A stretch of DNA of 64,000 nt from Tigheibacillus halophilus (GCF_042683165.1 NZ_JBHUIZ010000015.1:372001-436000); one strand, 5' to 3'. Shown: positions 8,410 to 17,883, counted from the first letter of the stretch. Translations and numbers: made by a program. The notes: generated by a model not told the origin, from the sequence alone.

Positions 8410-9846
8410 ATGGAAAAAAAATTAGCGGCAGTAACGAATTGTCCTGCCGGTATTGCCCACACTTATATGTCTGCAGAAGCGCTGCAAAGAGAAGCCGAAA
8501 AACGCGGGGATACAATGAAGGTAGAGACGCAAGGTTCTGTGGGGGTGGAGAACGAACTGACATCAGAAAATATTGCACAGGCGGATTATATCATTATTGC
8601 AGCAGGGCGGGGAATGTCCGATGATGAATTGCGCCGGTTTAACGGCAAGAAAGTCCTGTTTGTCGATGTTTCTGATGTGTTGCGGGATGTATCGTCCACC
8701 ATGGATCGTCTGGAGAGGGAAGCAAGAACATATTATGCCCAAGACGAAGGAAATGATGACCAGCCTACAGGGACAAGTGCTGCATCCCGCCATAAAAGAG
8801 GTGTTGCAGGTGTATTTCAACATTTGATGAATGGTGTATCGTTCATGATTCCTTTTGTAACAGCTGGGGGTATTTTGCTTGCCATATCTGCTGCACTTGT
8901 CGGAGGAGGCAAGACAGTAGAAGGATCTTTTGCCTATCTGCTGGAACAGGTTGGAGTGATCGGTTTTGATTTAATGATACCAATCCTGGCTGGTTACACT
9001 GCTTATTCCATAGCTGATAAACCTGCTCTAGCACCGGCAATGATAGGTGCATGGCTGGCTAACCAGGCAGATATTCTTGGTACGAAAGGTGGGGCCGGAT
9101 TTTTAGGCGCGATATTGGTCGGACTGCTTGTAGGCTACTTTGTGAGATGGTTCAAGAAGTTTAAATTACCAAAATCACTGACTCCGTTGATGTCATTTTT
9201 AATTATTCCGACGGTTTCAACGTTATTGATTGCGGTTGTTGTATTTTATTTCATTGGTCCGGTCATAGCTGGAATCATGCTGGCGCTGACTACCTTTTTA
9301 AGTTCTATGTCATCATCCAGTCTGGCCATCATCTGTGCGATTATTGGTATGATGATAGCTTTCGATATGGGCGGTCCTATCAACAAGACTGCTTATCTAT
9401 TTTCCTTAGGCATGGTTGCACAGGGAAATGCCTACTTTTTTGGGACAGTTGCTTTGATCACAGTTATTCCACCGGCTGCTTTGGGACTGGCGACAATGAT
9501 CAGGCCAAATTTGTTTAAAAAAGAAGAAATTGCCAATGGAAAATCAGCTGGTATCGTCGGGCTCTTTGGTATTACAGAGCCAGCCATACCATATGCGGTG
9601 AATGATCCGGTTCCTGTCATTGGTGCCCAGCTTATTGCTGCTGGTATTACTGGCATGCTTGGTGCCATTTTTCATATTACGAGAATCGCCCCCGGCGCAG
9701 GTATTATAGATCCGATCATTGGTATCGCCAAACCGCCTTTTATCTTTTATTTCGTATTAATCATCGGTATTGCACTGAATACGGTATTGGTTATTTTGTT
9801 TAAACAAGCGTTTAAAAAACGCAGAGAAAAGAGGCTTAAGGCATGA
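8410..9846 (+). CDS. PTS fructose-family EIIBC permease
   Basis: The product is 478 aa. The N-terminal EIIB domain (about 1-100) has phospho-Cys11 in TNCPAGIAHTYM, typical of the fructose family. After a linker, the EIIC membrane domain begins near residue 130 (MNGVSFMIPFVTAGGILLA) and ends in a basic tail. It transports and phosphorylates a sugar or sugar derivative. The fructose family also takes 2-O-alpha-mannosyl-glycerate and mannitol-like substrates, so fructose is not assured. It overlaps the following PLP enzyme by ATGA. Confidence 0.9.
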   Translation: MEKKLAAVTNCPAGIAHTYMSAEALQREAEKRGDTMKVETQGSVGVENELTSENIAQADYIIIAAGRGMSDDELRRFNGKKVLFVDVSDVLRDVSSTMDRLEREARTYYAQDEGNDDQPTGTSAASRHKRGVAGVFQHLMNGVSFMIPFVTAGGILLAISAALVGGGKTVEGSFAYLLEQVGVIGFDLMIPILAGYTAYSIADKPALAPAMIGAWLANQADILGTKGGAGFLGAILVGLLVGYFVRWFKKFKLPKSLTPLMSFLIIPTVSTLLIAVVVFYFIGPVIAGIMLALTTFLSSMSSSSLAIICAIIGMMIAFDMGGPINKTAYLFSLGMVAQGNAYFFGTVALITVIPPAALGLATMIRPNLFKKEEIANGKSAGIVGLFGITEPAIPYAVNDPVPVIGAQLIAAGITGMLGAIFHITRIAPGAGIIDPIIGIAKPPFIFYFVLIIGIALNTVLVILFKQAFKKRREKRLKA

Positions 9847-11021
9847 ACTATCATTTTGATGAAATAATAGAGCGCAGGGGTACATTGGCACGCAAATGGT
9901 CAAAGGAAAACCTGGTAAAAGAATTCCAAACGGATGATGTTCTGCCCATGTGGATAGCGGATATGGATATTGCATGTCCCCCGCCAGTTGTGGCGGCCAT
10001 GAAAAAGGTGGCCAGTCAGCGAATATATGGATATACTTTTGTGCCTGATTCTTATTATCAAGCGGTTATCGATTGGAATGAGCGCCGCCATCATTGGCGT
10101 ATCAGGAAAAATTGGATTACGCTGACGCATGGTACTGTGAGTACATTGCATTATATTGTCCAAGCATTTTGTCAACAAGGTGATAAAGTGATCACGCAGA
10201 CACCGGGATATCAGCCATTTCAGCGGGCTGTAGAACACCATGAATGCGAGCTGTTGTGCAATCCGTTAATCTATCAGGACGGTTCCTATGAGCTGGATTT
10301 GGATGATTTGGAAGAAAAAGCGAAGGATCCGCGAGCTAAAATGCTGATTTTCTGTAATCCGCATAATCCAACAGGCCGTGTTTGGACTGCAGCAGAATTA
10401 AAAAGTGTGGCACAGATTTGCTTGAAGCACAATGTATTGCTTGTATCAGATGAGATACATAAAGATATCGGCCTATATGGCAATTCCCCCGTTTCATTAG
10501 CAAGCGTATCTGCAGACATTGCGGATCACTGTATTATCTGTGTTTCACCTAATAAGGCTTTTAACTTCGGCGGTTTAAAGTCTTCTTATACCGTCATTCC
10601 AAATGAAGCAATCCGTATCAGGCTGCAGGAACAGTTGGCTGTCAACTCTGTTACCTCTCCAAATGTATTTGCAGTACCTGCATTGATCGCTGCATATACA
10701 GAGTGTGATGAATGGCTTGACCAGTTAACGGCATACATTGAAAAAAACGTAGATACGGTCAGAACATTTTTGGCGGAGCGGCTGCCTGAATTCCGAATGG
10801 TCGAACCTGAATCTACCTATTTGATTTGGCTGGATGTTAGCAGACTGGGGATAACAAACAGCGAGTTAATGAATGTGCTTCTTTTCAAAGGGAAAGTCGC
10901 CTTTGAAGATGGCAATGATTTCATCTCGGATGGAGAAGGGTTCCTAAGGATAAATGTAGGCTGTCCTCATGCTACAGTTTTAGAGGCATTGAACCGTATG
11001 GCTGGATGTTTTACCACGTAA
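9843..11021 (+). CDS. MalY/PatB-family PLP-dependent C-S lyase or aminotransferase
   Basis: The 392-aa fold-type I PLP enzyme has the MalY/PatB start pattern (FDEIIERRGTLARKW, then LPMWIADMD). The NPHNPTGRVW and SDEIHKDI motifs are present, and the Schiff-base Lys lies in SPNKAFNFGG. PatB and MalY are cystathionine beta-lyases; some members act on S-conjugates or as aminotransferases. The start codon overlaps the EIIBC stop, so the two proteins are made together. The arrangement recalls E. coli malX-malY but with a different PTS family. It may cleave an imported amino- or thio-linked sugar compound (inference). Confidence 0.85.
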   Translation: MNYHFDEIIERRGTLARKWSKENLVKEFQTDDVLPMWIADMDIACPPPVVAAMKKVASQRIYGYTFVPDSYYQAVIDWNERRHHWRIRKNWITLTHGTVSTLHYIVQAFCQQGDKVITQTPGYQPFQRAVEHHECELLCNPLIYQDGSYELDLDDLEEKAKDPRAKMLIFCNPHNPTGRVWTAAELKSVAQICLKHNVLLVSDEIHKDIGLYGNSPVSLASVSADIADHCIICVSPNKAFNFGGLKSSYTVIPNEAIRIRLQEQLAVNSVTSPNVFAVPALIAAYTECDEWLDQLTAYIEKNVDTVRTFLAERLPEFRMVEPESTYLIWLDVSRLGITNSELMNVLLFKGKVAFEDGNDFISDGEGFLRINVGCPHATVLEALNRMAGCFTT

Positions 11022-11041
11022 AAGAAGAGAGATGCAGGATG

Positions 11042-11094
11042 AACTGCACTTCCATGCGAGCATTTAACCTCGGGCATGGAAGTGCAGTTTTTTT
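11042..11094 (+). terminator. Strong rho-independent terminator of the PTS operon
   Basis: AACTGCACTTCCATGC (11042-11057) pairs perfectly with GCATGGAAGTGCAGTT (11074-11089), a 16-bp stem followed by a run of T through 11094. It ends the regulator-EIIA-EIIBC-PatB transcript. Confidence 0.9.
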
Positions 11095-11213
11095 GGATGC
11101 CGAATTGGAGCTTTTATACTCTTCCAAAATACGCGATTCAGATTTTAGCAAAAAGTGTCATAAAATCTGTTAAACTAGCAAACAAAGTATGCTATTAAAA
11201 ATACAGTACGAAT

Positions 11214-11238
11214 AAAAAAGACCATCTAGGTCTTTTTT
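11214..11238. terminator. Bidirectional terminator overlapping the lipoprotein gene end
   Basis: AAAAAAGACC (11214-11223) and GGTCTTTTTT (11229-11238) flank a 5-nt loop. The symmetrical A and T tracts allow use on both strands. It overlaps the stop codon of the minus-strand lipoprotein gene. Confidence 0.75.
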
Positions 11239-11845
11239 AGTTGTTGAAAAAGTCAGGGTCGGCAGTGACATCAATGATTTTTCCGTTATGTATATCTGCC
11301 GCATAACGTCCATTCGTAGAAGAATGTCCCGTCACTAAGGTAGAATACCTAATAATAATGTAACCCTTTAACTCACCATCATATTCTAAGAAGTGATCTC
11401 CATCTTCTGTCCATTCGTCTTGATCACGCAAATAGTCTTTGACTAAAGCGATAGCCTTTTCTTGATCTTTCTTATTCGTGTCCGTTTGAATGTTTGTATC
11501 TTGCATATCGTTTTGCGTGACAGCGGGATCCTCACTTTTTGAAGCTTTATTTTTATCCCTTTCAATTTCTTCCTCGGAAATATTGGTGTTCGTCTCTTTA
11601 TCAGATATATCACTATCATTGTGACTGTTACTCGTTGATGCATTGGGCTTTCTATGATTTGTCTTTTCTTGAGAATCATCCGCTGCAGTTTTTTCAGATC
11701 CTGTTGTCGGTTCTGATACGGAGTTGGAATCCTGGTTTGAAGGAGTCTTCGTTGTTTCCTCAGGTTCGTTCGTACAGGAAGCAAGCAATAAAATAAATAT
11801 AAGCAGGATTATATTGCAATAAATGTGTGTTGTCATCTTCTTCAT
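11237..11845 (-). CDS. Lipoprotein of unknown function with acidic low-complexity linker
   Basis: The 202-aa product has a type II signal peptide: a short basic start, a hydrophobic core (IILLIFILL) and lipobox LASC, so Cys24 would be lipidated. Residues about 25-130 are Ser/Thr/Asn/Glu-rich and probably disordered. A compact C-terminal domain of about 70 residues (from EKAIALVKDYL) carries conserved-looking Trp, Tyr and Gly positions. I do not recognise the domain. AAAAGGA precedes the ATG. The acidic linker suits an extracellular protein of a salt-tolerant bacterium. Confidence 0.75.
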   Translation of the reverse strand: MKKMTTHIYCNIILLIFILLLASCTNEPEETTKTPSNQDSNSVSEPTTGSEKTAADDSQEKTNHRKPNASTSNSHNDSDISDKETNTNISEEEIERDKNKASKSEDPAVTQNDMQDTNIQTDTNKKDQEKAIALVKDYLRDQDEWTEDGDHFLEYDGELKGYIIIRYSTLVTGHSSTNGRYAADIHNGKIIDVTADPDFFNN

Positions 11846-12101
11846 GAAATCATTCCTTTTATGCTGTCACAATATTTCACTTACTCATATTAAATCATTT
11901 TAAAGAAATTGTAAAATTTACCAAAGTAAAATGGGACTATGAAAAAACTGATAGGTCATAGCTGCTATAAATAGAATGAGAAAAACCATTTTGTATATTG
12001 TATCTTAGCTTTTGGTGCTAATAATAAAAAAGCATAGTTAAATAGGTTGGCATTGTGGTACTTCATGTTTATGATGATAAATAATAATAAATCTGCGGAT
12101 T

Positions 12102-13661
12102 ATGAAAGCCGAGGTGTCAAAAATTATTACAGTTCGTCACTTATTGAAAAAGATAGAACGCTACGGCGTGAAACTTATATCTGGAGAAGCAGGAATCGAC
12201 AACCCTGTCGATTACATTAATATACAGGAATTTGCGCTGAAAAGTGAGCGTATAAAAGAAAACGGCATTCTTTTAACTACATTTAAATCATTACTTGAAT
12301 CAAATGACATTATCAGCCACTTAAGATGGCTGAAAAAACAAAAAATCAATGCTATTGGAATTCACACTGTCTTTGTAAAACATGTACCGCAAAGAATCAT
12401 TGATTTTTCTAATGAAAATGATTTTCCGATATTCCTGATTCCTGAAGAAGTGTCCTATCAGGAAATTATGCAGGATTATAATGAGTTGTTAATGATGGAT
12501 GCTAATAATGAGCGCCTGAAGGCAGAACAAGTAAACATAAATATGTTAGAAGCAGTTGCGTTAGATAAGGATGCGCAGTTCATAGTGTCTGCTATGGGAA
12601 AGCAGTTGAAATTACCGGTGCTATATGTCAGTAAGTCGTTCGCTGTTGAATGTTTTAAGTACAATACTGATTTGGGAACTTCTCATCTCCAGCAGATTGC
12701 AGGGGAAGTAATGGAGCAGCTGGAAACTTTAAACGAAGATGTATTGCGGTATCAGTTTGGCAATCATACTTTTAAATTATTTCCTATTGTTGATAGCAAA
12801 AATTTTCATGGAATATTATTGATAGGTTTGGAAAAAGAATTTAATGTAACGGATTGGTCTATTATAAATTATGGAAAGACTGCTCTCTTGCTTGAAGCAG
12901 TGAAGAAGCGTTCTGTAGAAAAATATGTAAAAAATCGCGATATGAAAATCATAGAGTCAATGCTAAAAACACCCCGGCAAGAGAAAGCCAATTTTGAGGA
13001 CTTATCCTCATACCTTAAAGATGCGAACTATCTGTATTTGATTGAATCAGATGACTTGATGACACTAAATAATATTTTTGATGAGTTTCATATTAATATA
13101 ACTAAGTTAGAGCCTGCCTCATTATTGTGGATATATGAGAACCAAGTTATCTGTTTAATAGATGCCAAGATACCTACTAATATTTTGAATAAGATTTTTA
13201 ACCAAAGGGATATATACTGCGGGGTTAGCGAAAAATCAAAAAATAACAGCATAAATAGTATTCAAGAGAAATACGAACAGGCCAGAATAGGCATTGAAAT
13301 AGGAAGACAAAAAAGAAATTTAATTAATAGTTGGGATGAGCTGGGCTTTGATAAGTTTCTTTTTACGTTAAAAAAGAGTAACGTTCTGAAAAATTCTATT
13401 CAAGCGTTATTAGCCCCTTTAATAACCCATGATGAGACATTCGGATCCGTACTAATAAAAACGCTACATGTTTATTTAAATAACTACTTTAGCTTGAAAA
13501 AAAGTGCAGAGACGCTATTTGTCCATAAAAATACGATAAAATATAGGATTGCTAAAATCAAGACATTGTATCCTGGTGTGAATTTTGAAGACACAGAAAC
13601 CTATTTACTATTTGAGATAGCTTTAAGATTATATGAAACGGAATATAAAAAGACATGGTAG
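12102..13661 (+). CDS. PucR-family transcriptional regulator
   Basis: The 519-aa product has an N-terminal PucR domain (about 8-130, with ITVRHLLKKIERYGVKLISG) and a C-terminal PucR-type HTH (about 450-515, KKSAETLFVHKNTIKYRIAK). PucR proteins respond to purine-degradation intermediates or other nitrogen compounds. A hairpin terminator follows, then an operon for a creatinase-like protein, a symporter and an amidohydrolase, its likely target. The start is uncertain: ATG 12102 lacks a good ribosome site and an in-frame GTG lies at 12114. Confidence 0.85.
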   Translation: MKAEVSKIITVRHLLKKIERYGVKLISGEAGIDNPVDYINIQEFALKSERIKENGILLTTFKSLLESNDIISHLRWLKKQKINAIGIHTVFVKHVPQRIIDFSNENDFPIFLIPEEVSYQEIMQDYNELLMMDANNERLKAEQVNINMLEAVALDKDAQFIVSAMGKQLKLPVLYVSKSFAVECFKYNTDLGTSHLQQIAGEVMEQLETLNEDVLRYQFGNHTFKLFPIVDSKNFHGILLIGLEKEFNVTDWSIINYGKTALLLEAVKKRSVEKYVKNRDMKIIESMLKTPRQEKANFEDLSSYLKDANYLYLIESDDLMTLNNIFDEFHINITKLEPASLLWIYENQVICLIDAKIPTNILNKIFNQRDIYCGVSEKSKNNSINSIQEKYEQARIGIEIGRQKRNLINSWDELGFDKFLFTLKKSNVLKNSIQALLAPLITHDETFGSVLIKTLHVYLNNYFSLKKSAETLFVHKNTIKYRIAKIKTLYPGVNFEDTETYLLFEIALRLYETEYKKTW

Positions 13662-13684
13662 AAACACAGACAACTAATATTCAG

Positions 13685-13712
13685 GACAAAAATTTACACG
13701 ATTTTTGTCTTT
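13685..13712 (+). terminator. Terminator after the PucR gene
   Basis: GACAAAAAT (13685-13693) pairs with ATTTTTGTC (13701-13709) across a 7-nt loop; TTT follows. The preceding gene ends at 13661. Confidence 0.65.
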
Positions 13713-13785
13713 CCAGACCAATGAAAAAAGTTCAGCAACATCATAAAATGAAGTAACAGGATGACAGATTATTCAGTTTATATTG

Positions 13786-13824
13786 TTGACACTAGAGCAA
13801 TCTAGTTTGTTCCCCAGAGGAACA
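13786..13824 (+). promoter_or_regulatory. Regulatory region of the M24-symporter-amidohydrolase operon
   Basis: A TTGACA hexamer (13786-13791) is followed by the small inverted repeat CTAGA/TCTAG (13792-13805) and by TGTTCC/GGAACA (13808-13813 and 13819-13824). No good -10 box is visible at 17 bp, as expected if an activator is needed. PucR is the obvious candidate (inference). Confidence 0.4.
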
Positions 13825-13926
13825 TCATCAATAATCTACTTGAAAATAATTAATCAGAAATGACAACGCTGCCAACAAATGTCTGTATTCTGTTTTATAA
13901 AAACTTTACTGGAGGAGTTGCATAGG

Positions 13927-15060
13927 ATGGACACAACAAAAAGGGTAGGCAAGTTGAGAGAAATAATGGACGATAAGAAAATTGATTTAGCTGTTATCAT
14001 GCATTTTGAGAATCAATTTTATTTTTCTGGTTTAAAGGCGATTACTTATTCACGGCCAATTGTGTTAACAGTTGATTCGGATAAGCTAAGCTTAATCGTT
14101 CCCTCTCTGGAAGAAAATCATGCAAAAACGATGACAAAGGCCGATAAGTTATATGTTTATCATGAAACCTTCATGAGCAGCAGCAAGGGCGGGTCCCACA
14201 TAGAACATTTAAAAACATTGATATCTTCCTATCCAACAGGCACAAGGGTAGGGGTTGAATTTTCTTCGCTGCCAATACAATTAGGAAATATGATGAGGGA
14301 AGCCGGGCTTGAACTGGTTAACTTGGATAACGATATTCAAAAGATGAGATATATCAAGGACGAGGAAGAGATTGAGTTAATTACTGAATCTGGAAGACTT
14401 GTAAGCTTGGCATTAAAAGAATCACTCGAGAATGCAAAGGCAGGGTTAACTGAAATGGAAGTGGACCAATTTGGAAACCAGGCGCTTTTTGCAGAAGTTG
14501 CACGCAAACATCCGAATGCTACGTTGGATTTCTTTGTAATGACCCCCTCAGGGATAGATAGAAGTATCTTGCCGCATGTTTTCTCGAATACGAGGAAATT
14601 TGATGAAAATGATATTTCTATTCATAGTCGTCAGGTTGGGCTGAATGGATACCGTGCCGAGTGTGAGAGAACTTTTTTCATTAGTGTGCCAACGGATAGA
14701 CAAAAGGAATTGTTCAAAATAGCACACGAAGCACAGTTGGCTGCTTTGGATACCATTAAAGTCGGAATCACGGCAAAAGAAGTGAACGAGGTTGCCCGCC
14801 AAATATTTAAAAAACACGATGTAGAAGAATACAGTATTCACAGAACCGGTCACGGGATAGGAATTGGTCTGCATGAGGAGCCATCCTTAAGATATGATAA
14901 CGATCTTATTTTGCAGGAGGGAATGGTTTACTGTGTCGAGCCGGGGTTATACGTTCCCGGTGTCGGGGGATTCCGTCATTCTGATACAGTCGTGCTCAGA
15001 AAGAATGGCTCACATCAAGTCACTGAATATGCAAAAGAATTGGATGAACTAACATTTTAA
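13927..15060 (+). CDS. Creatinase-like M24-fold protein lacking canonical peptidase metal ligands
   Basis: The 377-aa product has the N-terminal creatinase domain (about 5-145) and the C-terminal pita-bread domain. Aminopeptidase P-type enzymes bind two metals through Asp, Asp, His, Glu and Glu. Here His309 (RTGHGIG) and Glu338 (VEPGLY) remain, but the first Asp position is about Ser234, the second is Glu245 (GYRAECERTF) and the last Glu is Ser352 (GFRHSDT). Creatinase, which hydrolyses C-N bonds without metal, has similar losses, so an amidinohydrolase or ectoine-hydrolase-like reaction fits better than peptidase (inference). The start is ATG 13927 behind GGAGGAG; upstream frame lacks a ribosome site. 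Confidence 0.8.
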   Translation: MDTTKRVGKLREIMDDKKIDLAVIMHFENQFYFSGLKAITYSRPIVLTVDSDKLSLIVPSLEENHAKTMTKADKLYVYHETFMSSSKGGSHIEHLKTLISSYPTGTRVGVEFSSLPIQLGNMMREAGLELVNLDNDIQKMRYIKDEEEIELITESGRLVSLALKESLENAKAGLTEMEVDQFGNQALFAEVARKHPNATLDFFVMTPSGIDRSILPHVFSNTRKFDENDISIHSRQVGLNGYRAECERTFFISVPTDRQKELFKIAHEAQLAALDTIKVGITAKEVNEVARQIFKKHDVEEYSIHRTGHGIGIGLHEEPSLRYDNDLILQEGMVYCVEPGLYVPGVGGFRHSDTVVLRKNGSHQVTEYAKELDELTF

Positions 15061-15101
15061 TTCGTATATAACAATGTTTGGAATAAGGGGGGGGATGGAT
15101 A

Positions 15102-16523
15102 GTGAATGTATATCTTGTCGGAGTTGTTATCTATTTATTTGTGATGGCACTAGTGGGTGTATATTTTGGGAAAAAATCGATTCATAATAATGAGGATTTT
15201 ATGGCTGCAGGCCGATCGTTACCATTATGGGTAGTGAGTGGAACACTTCTGGCAACTTTTGTGGGGTCCGGGACAGTGGTCGGAGGAGCAAGTTTTATCT
15301 ACCAGTACGGGCCCTTCGCTGCGGTTTTTAACTTATCGGGCGGGATAGTTGGTACAATCATACTGTATTTTCTCGCGGGAAAAATAAGAACTGGGGAAGC
15401 ATATACTGTTCCGGAAATGATTGAAAAAAGATTTGGGACAACTGCTAGACTAATATCGTCCATTATTATTTTACTTGCCTTTATCGGTATAACTGCATAT
15501 CAGTTCACTGGGGGAGCCTACGTATTACAAATTACAACTGGTTTGCCAATCGGAACAGGGTCGATTATTATAGGTCTTTTGGTAATCTTTTTAACAGTAA
15601 GCGGCGGGTTATTTTCAGTCGCTTATACAGATGCAATTAGTGCCATCTTAATCGTAGCCGGGTTTCTCTTGGGCTTGCCTTTTGTTCTGCACTCAGTCGA
15701 TGGCTTCTCTGGACTGTCCATTTCTTTGCCTAGCGAAACAAAAACCTGGAATGGCGGCCTGAGTATCCCGCAGTTAATAGGGTTCTTTTTACCATTATTT
15801 TTACTTGTCTTAGGTGATCAAAACATGTATCAACGTTTTGGTGCTGCGAAAAACCCAACTGTTGCTAGAAGATCTACAATTGGATTTTTTATTGGGAGTT
15901 GTTTGGTAATCAGTTTGACGATAACGATTGCCACTTCCGCTATTGTGTTATTTCCAGATATTGCACCAGACACTGCAGTTTTGAATATGGCAATAAACGG
16001 TTTGCCCTTAGCAGTAGGATTGATTGTTTTGTGTTCAGCGGTAGCATTTATCATTACTACAGCAACCTCCTACCTGCTATCAGCCTCTGGAAATATTATT
16101 TATGATTTATTAAGAAGGTTTAGCAGTAAAGGTATCAGCGACACGAAGTTGTTAAAATATAACCGTATCACAGTGGTTGCGGTCGGAATATTGGCTTATA
16201 TTCTGGGAATGTATTTTCCAACGGTATTAGAGCTGCAAATGTATTCATATACGATGTATGGGGCAGCGCTAACGCCAGCTATTTTAGCTACTGTTATGTG
16301 GAAAAAAGCTACCAAAGCTGGAATTATGAGCTCGATGATTGCTGGAGCAGCAGGTACCGTTTTATGGGAAGTAGTCTTAAATAAACCATTTGATTGGAAT
16401 AGCGTTTTATTTGCCTTACCACTTTCAGTACTGGCTCTAATTGTTGTTAGTTTATTGACAAACAAAAAAAGCGCAATAGAAAGCAATGCAAATGTATCTT
16501 TTGTAAAAAATCAACTGAAATGA
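15102..16523 (+). CDS. Sodium:solute symporter (SSS family)
   Basis: This is a polytopic membrane protein of 473 aa with an SSS-type start, the GKKSIHNNEDFMAAGRSLPL loop after TM1, and about 13 predicted helices. The start is GTG 15102 after a G-rich ribosome site (AAGGGGGGGG). It lies 41 bp behind the creatinase-like gene and before an amidohydrolase, so it probably imports their substrate with Na+. The family spans PutP, PanF and others; the cargo is unknown but is likely a small amide, ureide or compatible solute. Confidence 0.85.
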   Translation: MNVYLVGVVIYLFVMALVGVYFGKKSIHNNEDFMAAGRSLPLWVVSGTLLATFVGSGTVVGGASFIYQYGPFAAVFNLSGGIVGTIILYFLAGKIRTGEAYTVPEMIEKRFGTTARLISSIIILLAFIGITAYQFTGGAYVLQITTGLPIGTGSIIIGLLVIFLTVSGGLFSVAYTDAISAILIVAGFLLGLPFVLHSVDGFSGLSISLPSETKTWNGGLSIPQLIGFFLPLFLLVLGDQNMYQRFGAAKNPTVARRSTIGFFIGSCLVISLTITIATSAIVLFPDIAPDTAVLNMAINGLPLAVGLIVLCSAVAFIITTATSYLLSASGNIIYDLLRRFSSKGISDTKLLKYNRITVVAVGILAYILGMYFPTVLELQMYSYTMYGAALTPAILATVMWKKATKAGIMSSMIAGAAGTVLWEVVLNKPFDWNSVLFALPLSVLALIVVSLLTNKKSAIESNANVSFVKNQLK

Positions 16524-16610
16524 AAATATATGTGGAAAGTAAGGTTTGAAACCAGTAACGGAAATAACGTTTTCTTTTAACAAAACGGGCGGAAGGGCAG
16601 TTTACTTTGA

Positions 16611-16683
16611 GAGAGAAACGGTTTTTTCTCTTTTAGGTCAAGGGCTATCACTAAAGGTGGGTATTGTGTAAATACTCACCTTT
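16611..16683 (+). promoter_or_regulatory. Two tandem hairpins in the symporter-amidohydrolase gap
   Basis: AGAGAAA/TTTCTCT (16612-16618 and 16625-16631) is followed by a 13-bp stem with one G-U pair, AAAGGTGGGTATT (16653-16665) and AATACTCACCTTT (16671-16683). The second ends 7 nt before the ribosome site of the next gene. Neither has a clean T-tract. They may be a partial terminator, a processing site or a regulated leader. Confidence 0.45.
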
Positions 16684-16710
16684 AAAATTATAAAGGAGAG
16701 GACAATTTTT

Positions 16711-17883
16711 ATGGAATATATCATGGATAATATTCAAATGCTATTTGGTGCCAATTTGGAAGTGAAAACCGAACATGGGGTCTGGGTTCAAAACGGGGAA
16801 ATTTATAAAGTACTGCACAAACAAGATTATCCCAGTCATGTTGAACACATTGACGGAGAAGGAAACTACCTCATACCGGGATTAATAGATTTGCATGTTC
16901 ATATGATGTGGGACGGTTCCAAAGATCCTGTGGCTACTTTACAAGAAGAGGGATATGAACAAATGTTATTTCGTGCAGTATCATACTGCCAAGACTATAT
17001 TGAAGCTGGAATTACAACGATCCGGGACGTTGGCTCCGTAGATGATATTGCCCTTCATGTTGCCAAAGGTATAAAAAGAGGCCTTATCAACGGTCCAAAT
17101 ATAATTGCCAGTGGTAAGACATTAACTATGACAGGCGGTCATGATCCATTCTGGGCAAGGTTTGTGGATGGCCCGGATGAAGCATTAAAAGGAGTCAGAG
17201 AGCAGATTTTTAAAGGAGCAGAAGTTATTAAATTGAGTGCAACAGGTGGCGTGTACGGAAGGCATGAGGGAGAATCTGCTGGTAATTCGGAGTTAAGCAT
17301 GGAGGAACAAAGAGTAATTTGTAATGAAGCACATAAATTTGGTCTGAAGGTTGCCTCACATGCCATTGGAAGAGAAGGAATCTTCAATTCTATACAGGCT
17401 GGGGTTGATACAATTGAGCATGGTCATTATTTAGACGAGGAACTTATTGCAATGATGGAAGAAAAAGGGACGGCATGGAATCCAACACTTTTTGTATATC
17501 AAACAATCGCATCACTAGAAGAAATACCAGCCTATGCAAAACAAAAGGCACTGGAAATTGTGGAGAGACACGAAAAAGCCTTCAAAAAATTTTTCGACCG
17601 CAACATAATAATTGGTGCGGGATCTGATGCTGGTTCACCATGCACCCCTCATACCGCATTACTTGATGAATTAACCACGATGTACACCTTTGTTCCAAAG
17701 ATAAAAGAGATCTTAAAAACGGCAACAACTAATGCTGGTATCATTCTAGGAAGAAAAACTGGCCAGATTCAGGAAGGTTATGATGCTGATTTTGTTTTAT
17801 TGAAAGATAACCCTTTGGAAGCGCTAAACAACTTACGTTCTGTCGCTCAAGTGTATATTGCCGGGCAGAAAGTCTATTCATGA
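16711..17883 (+). CDS. Metal-dependent amidohydrolase (imidazolonepropionase/Xaa-Pro dipeptidase-like)
   Basis: The 390-aa TIM-barrel amidohydrolase shows the metal-binding HVH after PGLIDL (about residue 62), a probable bridging Lys in EVIKLSATGG, His ligands in ASHAIG and IEHGHY, and the catalytic Asp in GSDAGSP. Such enzymes hydrolyse cyclic or linear amides and N-acylated or dipeptide substrates. AAAGGAG lies 12-18 nt before the ATG. It completes the operon with the creatinase-like protein and the symporter, so the pathway probably needs two successive C-N hydrolyses (inference). Confidence 0.85.
   Translation: MEYIMDNIQMLFGANLEVKTEHGVWVQNGEIYKVLHKQDYPSHVEHIDGEGNYLIPGLIDLHVHMMWDGSKDPVATLQEEGYEQMLFRAVSYCQDYIEAGITTIRDVGSVDDIALHVAKGIKRGLINGPNIIASGKTLTMTGGHDPFWARFVDGPDEALKGVREQIFKGAEVIKLSATGGVYGRHEGESAGNSELSMEEQRVICNEAHKFGLKVASHAIGREGIFNSIQAGVDTIEHGHYLDEELIAMMEEKGTAWNPTLFVYQTIASLEEIPAYAKQKALEIVERHEKAFKKFFDRNIIIGAGSDAGSPCTPHTALLDELTTMYTFVPKIKEILKTATTNAGIILGRKTGQIQEGYDADFVLLKDNPLEALNNLRSVAQVYIAGQKVYS

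Noticed and set aside
13927..15060. Plain Xaa-Pro dipeptidase annotation
   Set aside because: Three of the five expected metal ligands are substituted.
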